Below are positions 23,845 through 35,671 of a stretch of 64,000 nucleotides of DNA, one piece after another. Positions within the stretch are counted from its first letter, which is position 1; the number at the start of each line of letters is the position of its first letter. This stretch comes from Emergomyces orientalis (Eukaryota; Ascomycota; Eurotiomycetes; Onygenales; Ajellomycetaceae): NCBI GenBank assembly GCA_002110485.1, contig MOWL01000004.1, positions 620,001-684,000 on the forward strand, read 5' to 3'. The notes below the pieces were generated by a model. It ran no database searches. It was given only the letters and a program-made list of their open reading frames with translations, and was not told the origin of the DNA. The translations under genes were made by a program, and so were the position numbers.

Positions 23845-25330
23845 GATTCATTGTGCATTATATGTACGGGCTTTATCGCAATGTTCAAGGAACTGAAATT
23901 TTGTAGAGGGTGCAATGGTAATCATTTCCCCTTTGTCTCTCCCACGTACCAATTGACAGGAAAAGAGAATCTGTAATATTGGAAGCCGGCGCTTTGTCGA
24001 GATTAATATGCTTTCCTAACTGTTTTCCGTTTTCCGTTTTCCGTTTTCATCTTTCTTTTCTCTTCTAGCTTCCATTTTTCGCCATTGCACTATTCTCCTC
24101 AAAAAAAGGGCTAATTTACTCCTCAATCTTGTTGTTCATACAGCATTCCCTGGTCTACATATTTATACCCGCCCCCTTTTTTTATCCAATGATCTTGCAA
24201 GAGCACCCAATGCCAGCGAATGGAGCTGGCGCTCGTGTGTATTATTTTTCTCTTTTCTCGCCTCTTCTTTCGCTTTGTGGTGTCTATTTCATGTGGTTTG
24301 GCAATCCGTGCGCGAATATACACATGTACATGCACATCATGAGGTGAGAGCATTGCTCGCTTGTTTCGATTACTGCAACATCAGCCGGAGTATTGTTATT
24401 ATGCATGATTGATGATTTTGGTTTAGCCGCTGTTGTTTGCTAGGATCACTTGACTTCCGCATCCCCTTCGTCTCCCCGGCTGTAGTTTCATTTCGGCATC
24501 CCCTGTTTCTCCGATGATATCTATATCTGCTGATATGCTGTGTTTTTGATGTATGTACGAATGAAAGATTGACAATTGTTTGAGTGAGATGTTTATAATA
24601 AACATTTTGTGTACATATTTCTTTCCTTTTCTTTTTGAACCGTAAGTAATGCCAGAATGAAAGAAGGCTAATTATAAGCTCTCTTTCTTCAGTAACTCTA
24701 AATAATAACTTTTCGCCAAGTTCACCATGCTTCAAAACTTGTATGTGATCTGAAACTAGGGTGTGGTATCAACACTGTTGAGAGCTGACTACGGCATGGA
24801 GACATTGATTTTTCAAGTCTCTCTTCTTCAATTTTTATTCTACTTTATTCCCGATACCGGACTTACAAGAGTGAGCGTGTTTAGGTTAATAATAAACGTG
24901 ACATGATGTCTTCATCAATAAATCGTGGTGTACGTTAATGTTAAATTAGAGTACAAGTATTTTCTTTGCTCTGGAAGCCCTTTTTATTGGAAATTCGAGA
25001 GAGGAGTAATCACATGTGTTGATTGTTGCACTCAATAACCCTGGGTTGGTAACTATTTAAAAGTATTGATTACCGAAAAAGCATTGATCTCATAGCTAGC
25101 TATCAAAGGAGTGGGTGTGTTGGACTGTGAAATGGCAGAATCCATCAACATGTGTGTAACAAAGGGCGTCCCATACAAAGAAGTCGGTAAAGGAAATCCA
25201 ATAAAAAAATATCCCCGAAAGTAGTCAAAGGAGTGAAAGAGGATGTGGCGGAGGTAGGTAGATACAGGAATTAGGTAGGCGCCTAGGTATATGTTTGGCG
25301 TCTCGGAAGAAGTTGTGTTTCGTGGCCAAA
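23845..25330. other. intergenic, start of gene-poor block
   Basis: 3' UTR of the kinase gene, then about 1.4 kb of AT-rich sequence with pyrimidine tracts. No gene is supported on either strand. Confidence 0.55.
24022..24048. repeat. short tandem repeat GTTTTCC x4
   Basis: Nearly four perfect copies of a 7-bp unit in the kinase 3' flank. Confidence 0.85.
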
Positions 25331-25759
25331 TCAAACGCGGTTTTCCAGCACTGCTTTAATCGCGTCGTCCAAATAGTTGATATCTTTCATCTTTGCCGTC
25401 AGATCCTCCCAGGTGTAGGTGCCATCTTTTGCGTTTACCAGGACAAGAAGCGGTACCCCCATCCTCATGCCACCCCAAAACTCATCGATTAAGTGGCTGA
25501 GTGCTTTGTCATTGTCGTGAGTCCAAACGGCTAGAAGGACGTTTTTATCGTTCTTGTCTTTGAGCAAGACTGGCTTAAGTTTATCCGTCTGATCCTTTAA
25601 AGTCTTTTTGAGATATTCCCAATCGAGCAGTGTCTTGCTCTCTTCGGAGTTCTCATTCATGATTGTATACTTGCAATCATGGTTTTCCGGCCAAAAAGAC
25701 TCCAATTCATTTTTTAAAGATTCATTTTCTGGTTTAATTTTGTCATATGATGACTCCAT
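25331..25759 (-). CDS. orphan small protein, accessory cluster member A
   Basis: Unrecognised 142-aa intronless protein, acidic to neutral, no membrane span from this start. The pattern is helix-rich N-terminus, then strand (NVLLAVWTH), helix (DNDKALSHLIDEFW), strand (GVPLLVLVN), a short YTWEDL segment and a C-terminal helix (LDDAIKAVLEN). Members B and C downstream show the same order. An upstream in-frame ATG at 25942 would add a hydrophobic leader, but it lies only a few bases after a TATA-like ATATAAAA. The ATG at 25759 (ACACAATGG) also matches the leader layout of B and C, so I prefer it. The function is unknown. A secreted form remains possible if the longer start is used. Confidence 0.6.
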   Translation of the reverse strand: MESSYDKIKPENESLKNELESFWPENHDCKYTIMNENSEESKTLLDWEYLKKTLKDQTDKLKPVLLKDKNDKNVLLAVWTHDNDKALSHLIDEFWGGMRMGVPLLVLVNAKDGTYTWEDLTAKMKDINYLDDAIKAVLENRV

Positions 25760-27045
25760 TGTGTTCGAGAAGTGTGTCGCTTGACTTGCGTTCGGGCGCC
25801 GTGACTTGGATCGGGGAAGATGTTTAGCAGCCAGGTGAGGTAACTCCGTGGTTTTGGATATAAAAGATATTGAAGAAGGTAAGACTCTGAAAAAAGCTTG
25901 AGATGAGAGAAGAAGCATCATTGAGAACCGGACAATAAGCATGGTTTTATATTTTGTCCCTTACCCATCTACCAACAACATGGGAGTTTTCCGGCCCCGT
26001 CGCTCCAAGGGAAAACGCGATAAAAGGAGAAGAAAAAAATCATGACTGGCGGATCTTCCCGCTAATTCATCATTTCCCATACGGTGCTGATGACTCGCAA
26101 ACAGGATAATCTGAAGTAGGTTTCGTTTTCAGGAAGAGCCCCGGGAAAAAAGGTGGGACCACAGAAGAAGACTTTTACTGATCTATTACATCCAGAGTGC
26201 AATATCCACGCCTCCATATCTGTCTACAGTGGTTTATCCCGTTAAATCACTAGCATCTGCTAGGGGCTTGTGGCCTTCCCCCATGAAAAGTGGTGAAATA
26301 TTCCGCTCACAGCTCCTCCGAGCTGTTACCCCCAACCAGGTGCGTTTACAACGCCAGCAAAATACCTTTATGGGCTGTAGACCCTGGCTTACCAGGTTTG
26401 TTTTTTTTTTTTTTTTGTTTTCTTTGGAATCGTCCGTATTTCTCTGTCGTGTACATGTGGTTCAGGTCAGTTGGCTAATCAGCAAACGGTGGATAGTGCC
26501 ATGACTTTTTCCCAACTGTCTTTATACTTCAGCTTTGTCCCCCAATGCCTCCGTTAACATGTGAATCTGCTAGTTAAGCAAGGGGGGACCTGATCAAGCC
26601 CACTTCATTGTAGCGGTGTGTGGAATAGAGATTCCGGATATTGGAGAAATCTCGTAACCTTTTTTATTGTTCCGGAATTAATACAATGATCTACTAGCAG
26701 TTTGAACACGATTAGTACAATAGCCAGATATTCTTATTCTCATTTTTCTCCCAGACGTCGTGCGACATGTACACATGGAAGACGGCCCAACCCATGGGGC
26801 GGACTCGGGTAAATCCTGGGGTTAGATTCCATTGAAGACGTGCTGGAAGCTCACTCTTCCCGTTCCGTGTTTGCAAAACTTGATTAACCCGCATCCACCA
26901 AGTGTCCGGTCCCATAAGTTGAGCAAAAGCGGGATTGGTAGCCAACCTTCCTTCTTTCTTCTTGCCATCCATCCTTGGATGTTCCCAAGAACATTGTTAC
27001 GGGTATTAGCCCACACATCCAAAGGAAAATTTAAAAAAGTTCCAG
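25760..27045. other. intergenic, accessory block
   Basis: Promoter side of member A with TATA-like ATATAAAA near 25946, a run of 16 T at 26401-26416, and an 86-codon minus-strand open frame at 26712-26972 (WWMRVNQVLQTRNGK). That frame is real in length but unrecognised and overlaps another open frame; it could be a relic or a lost exon. Confidence 0.45.
26401..26416. repeat. poly-T run
   Basis: Sixteen consecutive T. Length-variable tract in non-coding DNA. Confidence 0.9.
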
Positions 27046-27314
27046 TTAGCTAGCGTTGTGCAGCACGTAGAAAGCCATCGCCCTCTGAACGTCCATCATT
27101 GTTGACGTAATGGTAATTTCATCGTCTTCAACCGCCAACATAGTGGGGAATCTGAAGTTATCCAGCCGGAGCCTGCCCATGCGAATAGCTGTCTGGGAGT
27201 CTCTCATTTTTGAATACGTTCCTGCAGAAATCACCAACATTGTGAAACTGTCCTCAACGTCTGATTCTGGGCGCCTCTTTTGGCCTTTGTTGTCAAAAGC
27301 ACCATTTTCGGACG
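27046..27314 (-). pseudogene. possible decayed copy of the small-protein family
   Basis: Minus-strand frame open across about 27314-27046, with ATG at 27240. The C-terminal part (VEDDEITITSTMMDVQRAMA) lines up with the strand-helix core of member B (TEDERNFIVFEWAKDTQAAL) and then stops before the second strand. No complete gene can be built around it. It could equally be a chance frame or one exon of an unrelated gene. The resemblance is weak and was judged by eye. Confidence 0.25.
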
Positions 27315-28383
27315 CTTTTCACAGTTATCCATCAAAGAAATTCAAAAGTCGAAGATATTTCTTTTGTCTTCCTGTTTTTTCATAAAAGTCTGTGTACAAA
27401 CTGTTGCGAATAAGATGAGGGAAAATGTCCACCCATCATAGCCCATAGCTGGTGACTGAAGAAAAGGCAGATGTTGCTTTTCAGGAGGTTGTGATTTGCC
27501 AAGGCACTAATGACACTAAAATGATCTCCTCAGGGATCCTTGGATTTTAACCACTGGTTAAATCTGACGTCTATCATCTTTAATGCTCGAAGCCTTAAAA
27601 TTTAACGTTGAGAAGCACCCTCGCTTGGTAGAGCTAAGAAGAAATAAATACAGAATGTAGATTCAAATTGTTCTCTCTATTTTCATATTTAACTCATGAG
27701 AGCTTGGAATTCTGAACAATCATTCCTGCTTGGCACTTGTATCTCAAAGATCAACCCGCGACGCCTTTGTCCATATACATAGCTACAATTGGAGGCATTT
27801 CTACCTGAGGTTCGTGCCAAAAATGAGAATATATTCAATGAGCGCCCTAAGCGTCAAGTGGCTAAGAAATTGAGCCCAGATAGCTCTTGTGAGTGTGCAG
27901 AGATTTTTTCTAGTTCAATGAATTTTTATGAGAACATAACATAAAAGTAAAAAGAGTACTGATTGATTGATTGAGTACACTCGTGAGGTTTCTAAATTAA
28001 CGCCTCATATATTGATGATAAAATACCAGAGAAAAATCATTATCATTTCCACCACATTCAACGGAATGGTAATAACCAACCAAGAAAATATAAAGAAATA
28101 CAAAAGAGTGCTTGCGACAAAGGCATTAAATTAAACAGGCGAAAGCACAAAGGAAAAGGCAAAATCTCCGAAAGTGGTAAAGGGTTGCAAAGTAAAGATA
28201 CGTGACGTACGATTGTCGAATGCGTCTCGGGCGGCGGGTAGCGGTGGGTCGGTATGTCTCTTGTTGAGGAAGAGCAGTATCGGTTTATGGTAGACAGATA
28301 GAGAGATAACTTGCTGCTTGTTTGTTTGGAATTTTGGTGGTATTGCGTGCGACGAAATCAGAGCCAACTCTCCCAAGGCACCA
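27315..28383. other. intergenic with possible remnant frame
   Basis: AT-rich, mostly featureless. From 28383 to 28131 the minus strand has an open frame just downstream of member B and in another register (TVFVSYKWPDGALGELALIS). It may be a frameshifted continuation of B (see findings). Confidence 0.45.
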
Positions 28384-28863
28384 TCAGGCCATTTGTACGA
28401 GACGAAGACTGTAATCCGTCTTAATCCTCTCTAGTATTGTTCCAAATCTGTTCATGTCTCCAAGTTTGGTCAAGTCAAGCCAATCAAGATTTCGGCTGGT
28501 GGTCTCAGCGATGAACTGGCCGGTAAGGCTATCAAAAATCGTGACGCACAACTTCGGATCCACAAATGCAACAACCGGCACTGGGGGGTCTGTACGCCAG
28601 ATACTCCGAAATGTCGCAAGAGCGGCCTGAGTGTCTTTTGCCCATTCAAACACAATGAAATTTCTCTCGTCCTCGGTAACCACGTACGGATGAAAATTGT
28701 CTTCCTCATATTCTGGGAGATATGTCTCGCGGTAGCTCCAGGGAACGAGCCTATGAGAGTCTTGGGGTTCAGAAATTTTTTTGACTTTGAATTGTGCCTC
28801 CCTGAAACGGGACTCAAGAATTGTGACCAAACGGTGGGTGCTGTTATTGGCGTAAGGGTCCAT
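28384..28863 (-). CDS. orphan small protein, accessory cluster member B
   Basis: Unrecognised 159-aa intronless protein. The start has a strong CCACCATGG context; in-frame sequence upstream lacks a better ATG. N-terminal helix (LVTILESRFREAQF), then a core strand (FIVFEWAK), helix (DTQAALATFRSIW), strand (PVPVVAFVD), strand (CVTIFDSLTGQF) and C-terminal helix (FGTILERIKTDY). The core aligns with member A at N, W, D and Ala-Leu positions. The leader has TATA-like ATATAAAT about 170-180 bp upstream and a pyrimidine-rich stretch, like A and C. No signal peptide, no membrane span, no known domain. Another open frame follows at once, so the gene may be shortened by a frameshift. Confidence 0.6.
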   Translation of the reverse strand: MDPYANNSTHRLVTILESRFREAQFKVKKISEPQDSHRLVPWSYRETYLPEYEEDNFHPYVVTEDERNFIVFEWAKDTQAALATFRSIWRTDPPVPVVAFVDPKLCVTIFDSLTGQFIAETTSRNLDWLDLTKLGDMNRFGTILERIKTDYSLRLVQMA

Positions 28864-30884
28864 GGTGGACACGAGGAACTGGGGTTTTTTGACTTTGGGT
28901 TTATTGTTTATTGGCCTTTTTCCCAGGATGGAACAGTCTGGGTTGATTAAAGTGAACAAATGAATAAATGAATAAATTATGTAGGAATGAGTTGCACTGA
29001 GAGAAGAAATGTGACTGGGAAGCACAGAGAGAAAAGTGAATTTATATTCATTCCTCTCTTTATGAAATGAATATACTTTTCAGTATGGCAAGAGGCGATG
29101 AATACAATGATTGTTCAAAGATTCTGTTTGATCATATAACTTTAATGATTTGATTCTTCAAGAAAGATTGGGAATAACCCTGTTCAACTTAGAACAAGAG
29201 CTGAAGTCTAAAGCAGAGATTTCATGACAAGATGTGTAATCCATCTGCACATTTTCACACAATTTGTTCCACATGAAAGAGTGTAAACTCCCCTGCATCA
29301 TTGGAAAGGAAGAATGAAAAGTAAAGAAAGTGAAACACAGTTTCACAAGGCACCTCTAGGAGGTGTTTTCCCTCATGTCATGGCCTGCGCGCTCAGGAGA
29401 TGGCTCGGTGAAGGCGGGAAGTTTTTCCTGGGGGGTGCGTAGAGTAAGTAACCCATCTCCGTTAGTGATATTGCCTTTAAAGGCGGGTATAAACCGATTT
29501 GAGCGTCCATTGGCTCCTTCTCAAATGCCGGAATTCTGTCGGTTGCTGGAATTACAGAAGATAACAGATTGAGAATGCCAGAGAATGTGGGCAAGAATTC
29601 GATGTTACGCATAGAGCGATGTTGGAAGTTAAGGAGGCTGTTGATGGGGCACGGATAAACTTATCACCGGGGACTAGTCCAGCCCTAACTAAGTAACCTT
29701 GGAACAACCTAACATTACAGGCAAACTTTGGCACATGTTTTATTCTATCTCCTTTCCCTGCGAACATTTCAACTAACTGGTAATTAACTAATTCCTAGCT
29801 AAAGACAGGGGGTTTGTTAAGAGGCAGTATATACATACATGCGAATATGCTGTTATATAGTTCCCTTTACGGATTTTGCGGGCTATTGTTTGGTTTTGGG
29901 ATATGTTGAACTCACTTGATTTTCATCCGGAATAACCATCGCGAATCGATCAAACTGTATCAAAAATGACGCCACCATTCGATGAGTCCTGACATGTGGT
30001 TGAGCCGTCCGTGTCAACACAGGCTGTGGCTCATTCATTGAAGGGAAGGCGAGTGGAATAGTGGAACCAGTATCAAAGCGAATTTGTCCTGCATGACGAA
30101 CCAACTTTTATGACCTTTCCATTCTCCTAGGGTACACAAACTGCAAGTCTATCACAAGGGAAGTGAAGCAGCCAAGGAGCCTGTCTCAGAGACGTTGCCG
30201 CTTTTGGAGTTTTCTTTACGATATTGCCTCTGTGCAGAAGAGGAAACTTGCCCTTAAAAGGGCCATCTTGGACGACCGAGAAACACTCCACGATGTTGAT
30301 GCGAGAGAGTGAACGATGTCGAAGTCAGGGTTGAACTATCCTTTTGACACGATATCTGCTAGCCGTCGATTTTCTTCTTGTGTTTCTAATCATGCGGTTT
30401 TTTACCTTCCGGGAGGCGGCGTACCGAAGATGGGAGTTTTCCATCTATTATTCGATTGAACCCGAATTTTTTGGTTTTGATCGATCAATTGGCATGATAC
30501 TCCAGTCACAGGCCCGGGGAAATACAGATAAGAAAGCCTTTACGAGCCACCGTATACTTCCTATTATGGCCTTGCGACAAATTTTCTTTTCGAAGGAAAA
30601 ATAGCCCCCTGTGGAGGAGCTCCAGGGATTTCTGAATGAAGCTAGTTGGCTTGATGGATTTTAGAAATTACTCCATGTGGACCATGGTAGGGTATACATT
30701 TTCTCTTTGATTGAATTTCTTTCACATATTACCAACAATCCAAAAGCCAAAAAAAAAAGCAAAAGAAAAAGAGAGAAAGAAAGCAAGAGCACCAAAGATT
30801 TCATTAATTTCATTTCGATGTTTAACTTTGAGCCTATAACCCTAACCCAATCAGAGACTTGAACTCGAGCTTCCTGAAATCCCT
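28864..30884. other. intergenic, accessory block
   Basis: Two kilobases without a recognisable gene. Minus-strand frames at 29373-29612 and 29883-30104 (73 codons, RFDTGSTIPLAFPSMNEPQ) look protein-like in composition but match nothing I know and lack flanking exons. They may be relics. Confidence 0.45.
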
Positions 30885-31448
30885 TTAGTTAAAATGTTTC
30901 CGCGATTTCATCCATTTTTCCTTGATATACGCTGCCGCCGTTTCCGCTTCCTCAAATCCCTGGTCGGTGCTGAAATCAATCGCCTGAACAGCTTCAGCGT
31001 CTGTCATACCATCAAGTCCGCTGAAATATCCATCTTCATCTTGGAAGAATTTGACCAGGCTCCCAACGACGATTGCTCGAAATTGCCTCTCTCCCGTACG
31101 ACCATCGCTTTCCAGGAGGGTTTCCAACACCTCGTTGAACTCCGCTTCGTAATCTTCGGATTCCTCCTTGCATTCGGTTCGCAGGACAATGCTAAGATTG
31201 GAGCGCGTTATGATTGTGGCGGGGGTTTTTTTCCCGGAGGTTTTACCCTCGATGAAGGAGGATATGCCATATTCGTGGAAATAGTTATCAGCCTTGGGAA
31301 ACCACTGGTGAAGCTTTTGGCTGAATAATTTGTGCTCCTCTCGCTGGTATAGACTGTGGTGGGTGCATTCGGAGAAGGCCGCTTTGATTCCAGGTTGCTT
31401 TTGCTCTTTGACCAATTTTTCCACGGCTGTGATGATGTCTGAGGCCAT
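30885..31448 (-). CDS. orphan small protein, accessory cluster member C
   Basis: Unrecognised 187-aa intronless protein, acidic. The ATG at 31448 (ACCATGG) is used; the longer in-frame extension begins at a non-ATG codon. N-terminal helix (ITAVEKLVKEQKQ), a His/Phe-rich middle (FSQKLHQWFPKADNYFHEYG), then strand (NLSIVLRTE), helix (YEAEFNEVLETLLES), strand (FRAIVVGSLVKFF) and C-terminal helix (EEAETAAAYIKEKW). The order of elements parallels A and B though identity is low. Same strand and 2-3 kb spacing as the other members. No signal peptide, no membrane span. Function unknown. Confidence 0.6.
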   Translation of the reverse strand: MASDIITAVEKLVKEQKQPGIKAAFSECTHHSLYQREEHKLFSQKLHQWFPKADNYFHEYGISSFIEGKTSGKKTPATIITRSNLSIVLRTECKEESEDYEAEFNEVLETLLESDGRTGERQFRAIVVGSLVKFFQDEDGYFSGLDGMTDAEAVQAIDFSTDQGFEEAETAAAYIKEKWMKSRKHFN

Positions 31449-32492
31449 GGTATGAGGTCGGTTGTGACCGCGTAGATTTGAAGAATAAAACTGTGAGTAA
31501 GGTTCCAAATATTTTCAAGGTTCAGGCAAGAAGAGCTAATACTGTTCTTGGAATGTTGGTTTGGTATCAAGAACAGAGAGGCAAAGGAGATGAACAGCAA
31601 TTTATGTACCTTCTGTGAGTATATGCCAGCCAGTAGATAACTGTAGCATATTGGCAGGGAACTTCCCTAATGCTTCATTCATCGATTCTGGCATGTAGGA
31701 AAAATATGGTCAGGGGAATTACCTCGGGGAGTTAAAGAAATCAAAACAGCCGAATTGTTTCCATTGCACACACTCTTTCAACATCGAGGGGAAAACTGTA
31801 ATTTATCCTCCTCCGTATCATCACAATGCCTTTGGAAACCCTCGACCTCAAGGCATTCGCTTGTATCTCACTCCTCAGAAAACGGTGGGACCCTGGGAGG
31901 CAACGAACAAAGATGTGTCATCAGAGAGAGTTGTATTCAAGGTAAATTCATTTACGATTGCTGCTGGGGAATAGCTCTGGCATCTCCGTATGTCTTTCGC
32001 GTTACACAAGAGCGGGAGTTACCTAGCAGAATATGAATGGCTAGTAGTTAGGGGCCTGAAGAGGCACGTTGTATGAAGTTTATCCAGTAAATCTTATATA
32101 TTAAGTTCGTGGATATGTAAACGACACAGAGAGGAGGGTAGGATAAAGCCAAATTTGAACATCATAAAGGATCTTGCCGCCAATAAACTAAATTATTAAA
32201 GACGTAGTGACGATGAACGTGAAATGAGTCATAACTGGATCCAGTCGAAGGTAATAAAGTCCCGTAGATAGGTAAACAAACTCTCTGGATCGATTGAGGG
32301 TAAAAACAAAAATTCCAGTAACCGAAAACCTTCCCCATAATTCTCCTCCCCATTGAATCCTTTGTTTTAGGGAGAGACAAAAGAATGCAGACGCACACGC
32401 ACCAGCAAAAAAGGGCGAACCCTCAACATCCTGCGTATTATAAAGAAAATAACCCGTCAATTTGAAACACGCATGAGCAACCATTCACCTGC
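31449..32492. other. intergenic
   Basis: Upstream DNA of member C and 3' flank of the P450 gene. No gene is supported. Confidence 0.55.
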
Positions 32493-34402
32493 TCATTCAC
32501 ACCTAGCCCTAAACTCCAAAAGAGGCCCATCTCTCGTCACTAGGAAATAATCCTCAAGCTGATACTCATCGGGCCTCCGTCTCCCCTCATGCTCATGGTT
32601 AGGGTGCCCTGCACCCAGCCCCTCGTTCGCCGGCGAAACGCGCATGTCATAAGAAAACAGCAAACGCGCAAAAGCATGGCTAAGTTCCAGATACGCAAAG
32701 CGTTTCCCCGCACAGCCCCGTGGACCAAGTCCAAAAGTTGTGAAAGCAGATCGAGCGAGAGCGACCCTGCTCTCGGAACTTATATCGCCATCTGGGGCGT
32801 TCGGGTCAACGATCCAGCGCTCTGGTCGATAAGAGAATGGGTCCGGATAGTACTCTTCGTTATGGTTGATGGTGTAAGGAGGGGTGTTGACGACAGTGCC
32901 CGCGGGGAAGTGGTGCTCGTCAATGGTGAGCCCTCCCGGAAGAACTTGTCGGGGGAGGTGAGATGGAACAACAGGAGAGAGCCGCATGCCCTCGTCGAGG
33001 CATGCGCGGAGATAGGGTATGTTAATGAGCTCTTTGGCTTGGATTTCATCCAGTGAAGAGAATGTGGCACGAATGATCGACGTCAGCTTGTCAAGTACTT
33101 CCGGGTGGCGGGAAAGATAGAACATAATGGCGGAAATGGCTATGGAGGTAGTATCTGAGCCAGCGGCAATGAGGAGAGAACTTTCCGAACAAAGCTCGTT
33201 AGTTGTGAACCCTTTGCCTGTCTGGGGATCCTTGGCATTTAGGAGATGATGAGCTAGATCTTTTCTAGTTGGTTTAGAATCGTCTGTTTCGGCCGCAATA
33301 CGCTGCTTCATTTGGGAAGCGGCGTATTTATTGTATCTCAAGTTGTCCCGGGCCATTTGCCCACCGATTACATTCATTATAGGAGAGCCGAGAAAGGGCC
33401 TTACAAGGCGAACGAAGGGGGACAGCCCAATCTGGAAAGGGGAATCTATCTTAGCTGAGAGAGTATTTATCTCACGCAAGAGAAAAAGCACAACAATATG
33501 AGCAGCCAAGATGGATAAACACATACAAGATAAACCATCTTTGTTGCATTAAGCATAAGTGGGGGAACAAATCGATGCTCATCGCTGTCCATGCAGTGGA
33601 ATTTCTTGCCAAACGTGAGATCCCCCATGATATCGTAGCTCAAATAGGTGGCCCAGCCAGCCATATTTTTGGGAGAGGACCAATCCCCTGGTTTTGAGAT
33701 GCCTTCTGCAAGATGTTCACACCAGGCCTGAATATTTTCTACAATGAAATGCTCGACTGATCTCAGAGAGGCCTCTGAGAGAGCAATGTCTAAGACACGA
33801 CGATGAAACGCATGCTTCTGGCGGTCAAGTATAGTTTGGGTCATTGGCGTGCCAATTGCCCCCTCGATCGTGAGATACCAGTCGGACTTACGAACATTGG
33901 AGAATCGTGACCCGTGTACGCCTTTGAACCCTGCAATTGAGTTTATGGAGACAGTGTTTGGTCCAATCCGAACGATAGGGCCTTCACCATAGTTAGTTAA
34001 TCATTATATACTCCCACATTAAGACTAAAAGCGGGAGGGAAACGAATGCATAAGAGCTGAAATGCAATCACCATATTTTTGATGAGATTTCCATTCCTGC
34101 AAGTGTCGATCTCCACTGGATGCATTGAACAGAGTGGGCCAGTCCGATATTTTACTGAAAAATGGGCCCGGGTATTTGGCGAGGGGATGAAGCGTAAGCC
34201 GATAGACAGCAACAATGGAATACTGGTTTCATGCAACGTATGTATTAGGACACATTCATCTTTCATTAGACTGGTTGGTTCTCTTCGGCATTCTCGAAAT
34301 AATGATTCTCACATAGCATAAAATGAAGCCCAGCACCAGGGAAAAGGTTGCCAACAGCCCGTTTACCCCACCTTGAGATGCATAGGAAAGCAGGACCTCC
34401 AT
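32493..34402 (-). CDS. cytochrome P450 monooxygenase
   Basis: Haem-thiolate monooxygenase, anchored in the endoplasmic reticulum by an N-terminal membrane helix. Four exons: 34402-34313, 34222-34072, 33981-33527, 33431-32493 (544 aa, exact frame). Exon 1 codes the anchor (GLLATFSLVLGFILCY). Exon 2 gives YRLTLHPLAKYPGPFFSKIS, the proline-rich hinge typical of fungal P450s. KYGPIVRIGPNTVSI follows across intron 2. I-helix AGSDTTS, K-helix EGMR (ExxR), PERW, and the haem loop FGLGPRGCAGKR are all intact. The substrate cannot be told. It stands alone beside orphan ORFs and a pseudogene, so it is not clearly part of a cluster. Confidence 0.92.
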
Positions 34403-35671
34403 GGCAATTGGTTTTGTGATGGTTATGATCTGCTATGAGCTGTAGCGGCCAGATCTTAGGTAAGTTCTTCAGGAGTTGTAGCATGCCCTTCATGCGACAC
34501 AGGAAATATTTAAGCAGAAGGTAGAAACAAGAAAGTATATTTGAGAGACTGCGGCGGATGCTGATGAAAGAAGATTCCACTGCTGAACAAGAAAAGGGGT
34601 GTCACGGGAGGAAAAAGAAATATATTTTCTTTGTTCAGATGATCGCCAATAGTGTCGTATGACTCTGGGGATACTGTATACATCCATTCCCAACAGCCAA
34701 CCAATATTGTTGGATTCAACTTCAAGCGAGAGAACAGTATCAATAGGGCCCGGTAATTCCGTTTGGCTTAACAGCAAGTTGAGACCAAACGACCACTACC
34801 CCCCTCCCCCCCAAAGGACATCCTCGGAGGTCAACAGTTTTTCTGAGCTGGAAGACAGTGTACTTTTGGCAGTTGATGGCAATGTGTTAGCAGAAAATGA
34901 AATCTTTTCAAGAAGCTCGTCCCATCAATTGAGGGAAATTCCTTGCGCTTCCATGTCGACGACAAATCAAGTTTGTTGAAAGGAAACCCATTCTCAACCA
35001 GGAGATATGAGCTAGCTATCTGGAGGCAGCCTCTTGTTCCATGATGCTTTGAGACTGCACTCGCTCCACAGTCATTGTATCGTTATACATCCCGGTAGTT
35101 GGGGCCAAATCACGCTCCACCTTGGCAGCATCAGCATCAGTGACGAGGGAGAGTCTCCCAAGGAGGGGTTATTCGAGCCGTGGTAGTGAACTAGCTGTGA
35201 GTGGTATGTACATGTACATGTACAGTACATACCTACTACGTATGCATGGACCAGACCGCCAGGCTAAAAAGAACATCCTCGGAAACCAATGGCTAGCTAG
35301 GTTCCCCAACAATCGACGGTTAAACAGAATGTATCGCGGCGTGAACTTGAAACTCGCAGCTGTGTTTTGGGTGCCTGATGTCGTTAAAATAGAGTTGACA
35401 GGAGTCCATTCTTACAGGAGATGGCTTTAACCATGCTTTTTTTTAAAATTTGGACGCTACAGAGATCGTTGGAGCTTGTCAGGGAGTTAACTAACTTTAA
35501 AGATCCACTAACTATTATTTTGGTCGTCGCATGTAAATTGTAAAACAACCAGCTCTCTCTTTAACATGCCTAGTCACTGTCTTTCGGCTGACATCTCCGA
35601 TCAAACCAATCCCTCTCCCTCCCTACTGGATTAATTAATATCCGAGTATAAATTACCAGAATGACAGATCG
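34403..35671. other. intergenic, P450 promoter side
   Basis: Upstream region of the P450 gene and of the phosphotransferase relic. It holds the palindrome at 35218-35230 inside a short TACATG repeat. Open frames here have no family match. Confidence 0.5.
35218..35230. promoter_or_regulatory. candidate palindromic element ATGTAC-A-GTACAT
   Basis: Perfect 6-bp inverted repeat around one base, found again at 50782-50794 and 54362-54374. It lies about 0.8 kb upstream of the P450 start. Regulatory role is inference. Confidence 0.3.

Noticed and set aside
25760..25942. Longer start for orphan member A with a hydrophobic leader
   Set aside because: The ATG at 25942 lies only a few bases after a TATA-like sequence, so it is probably outside the mRNA. 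Kept as an alternative in the entry.
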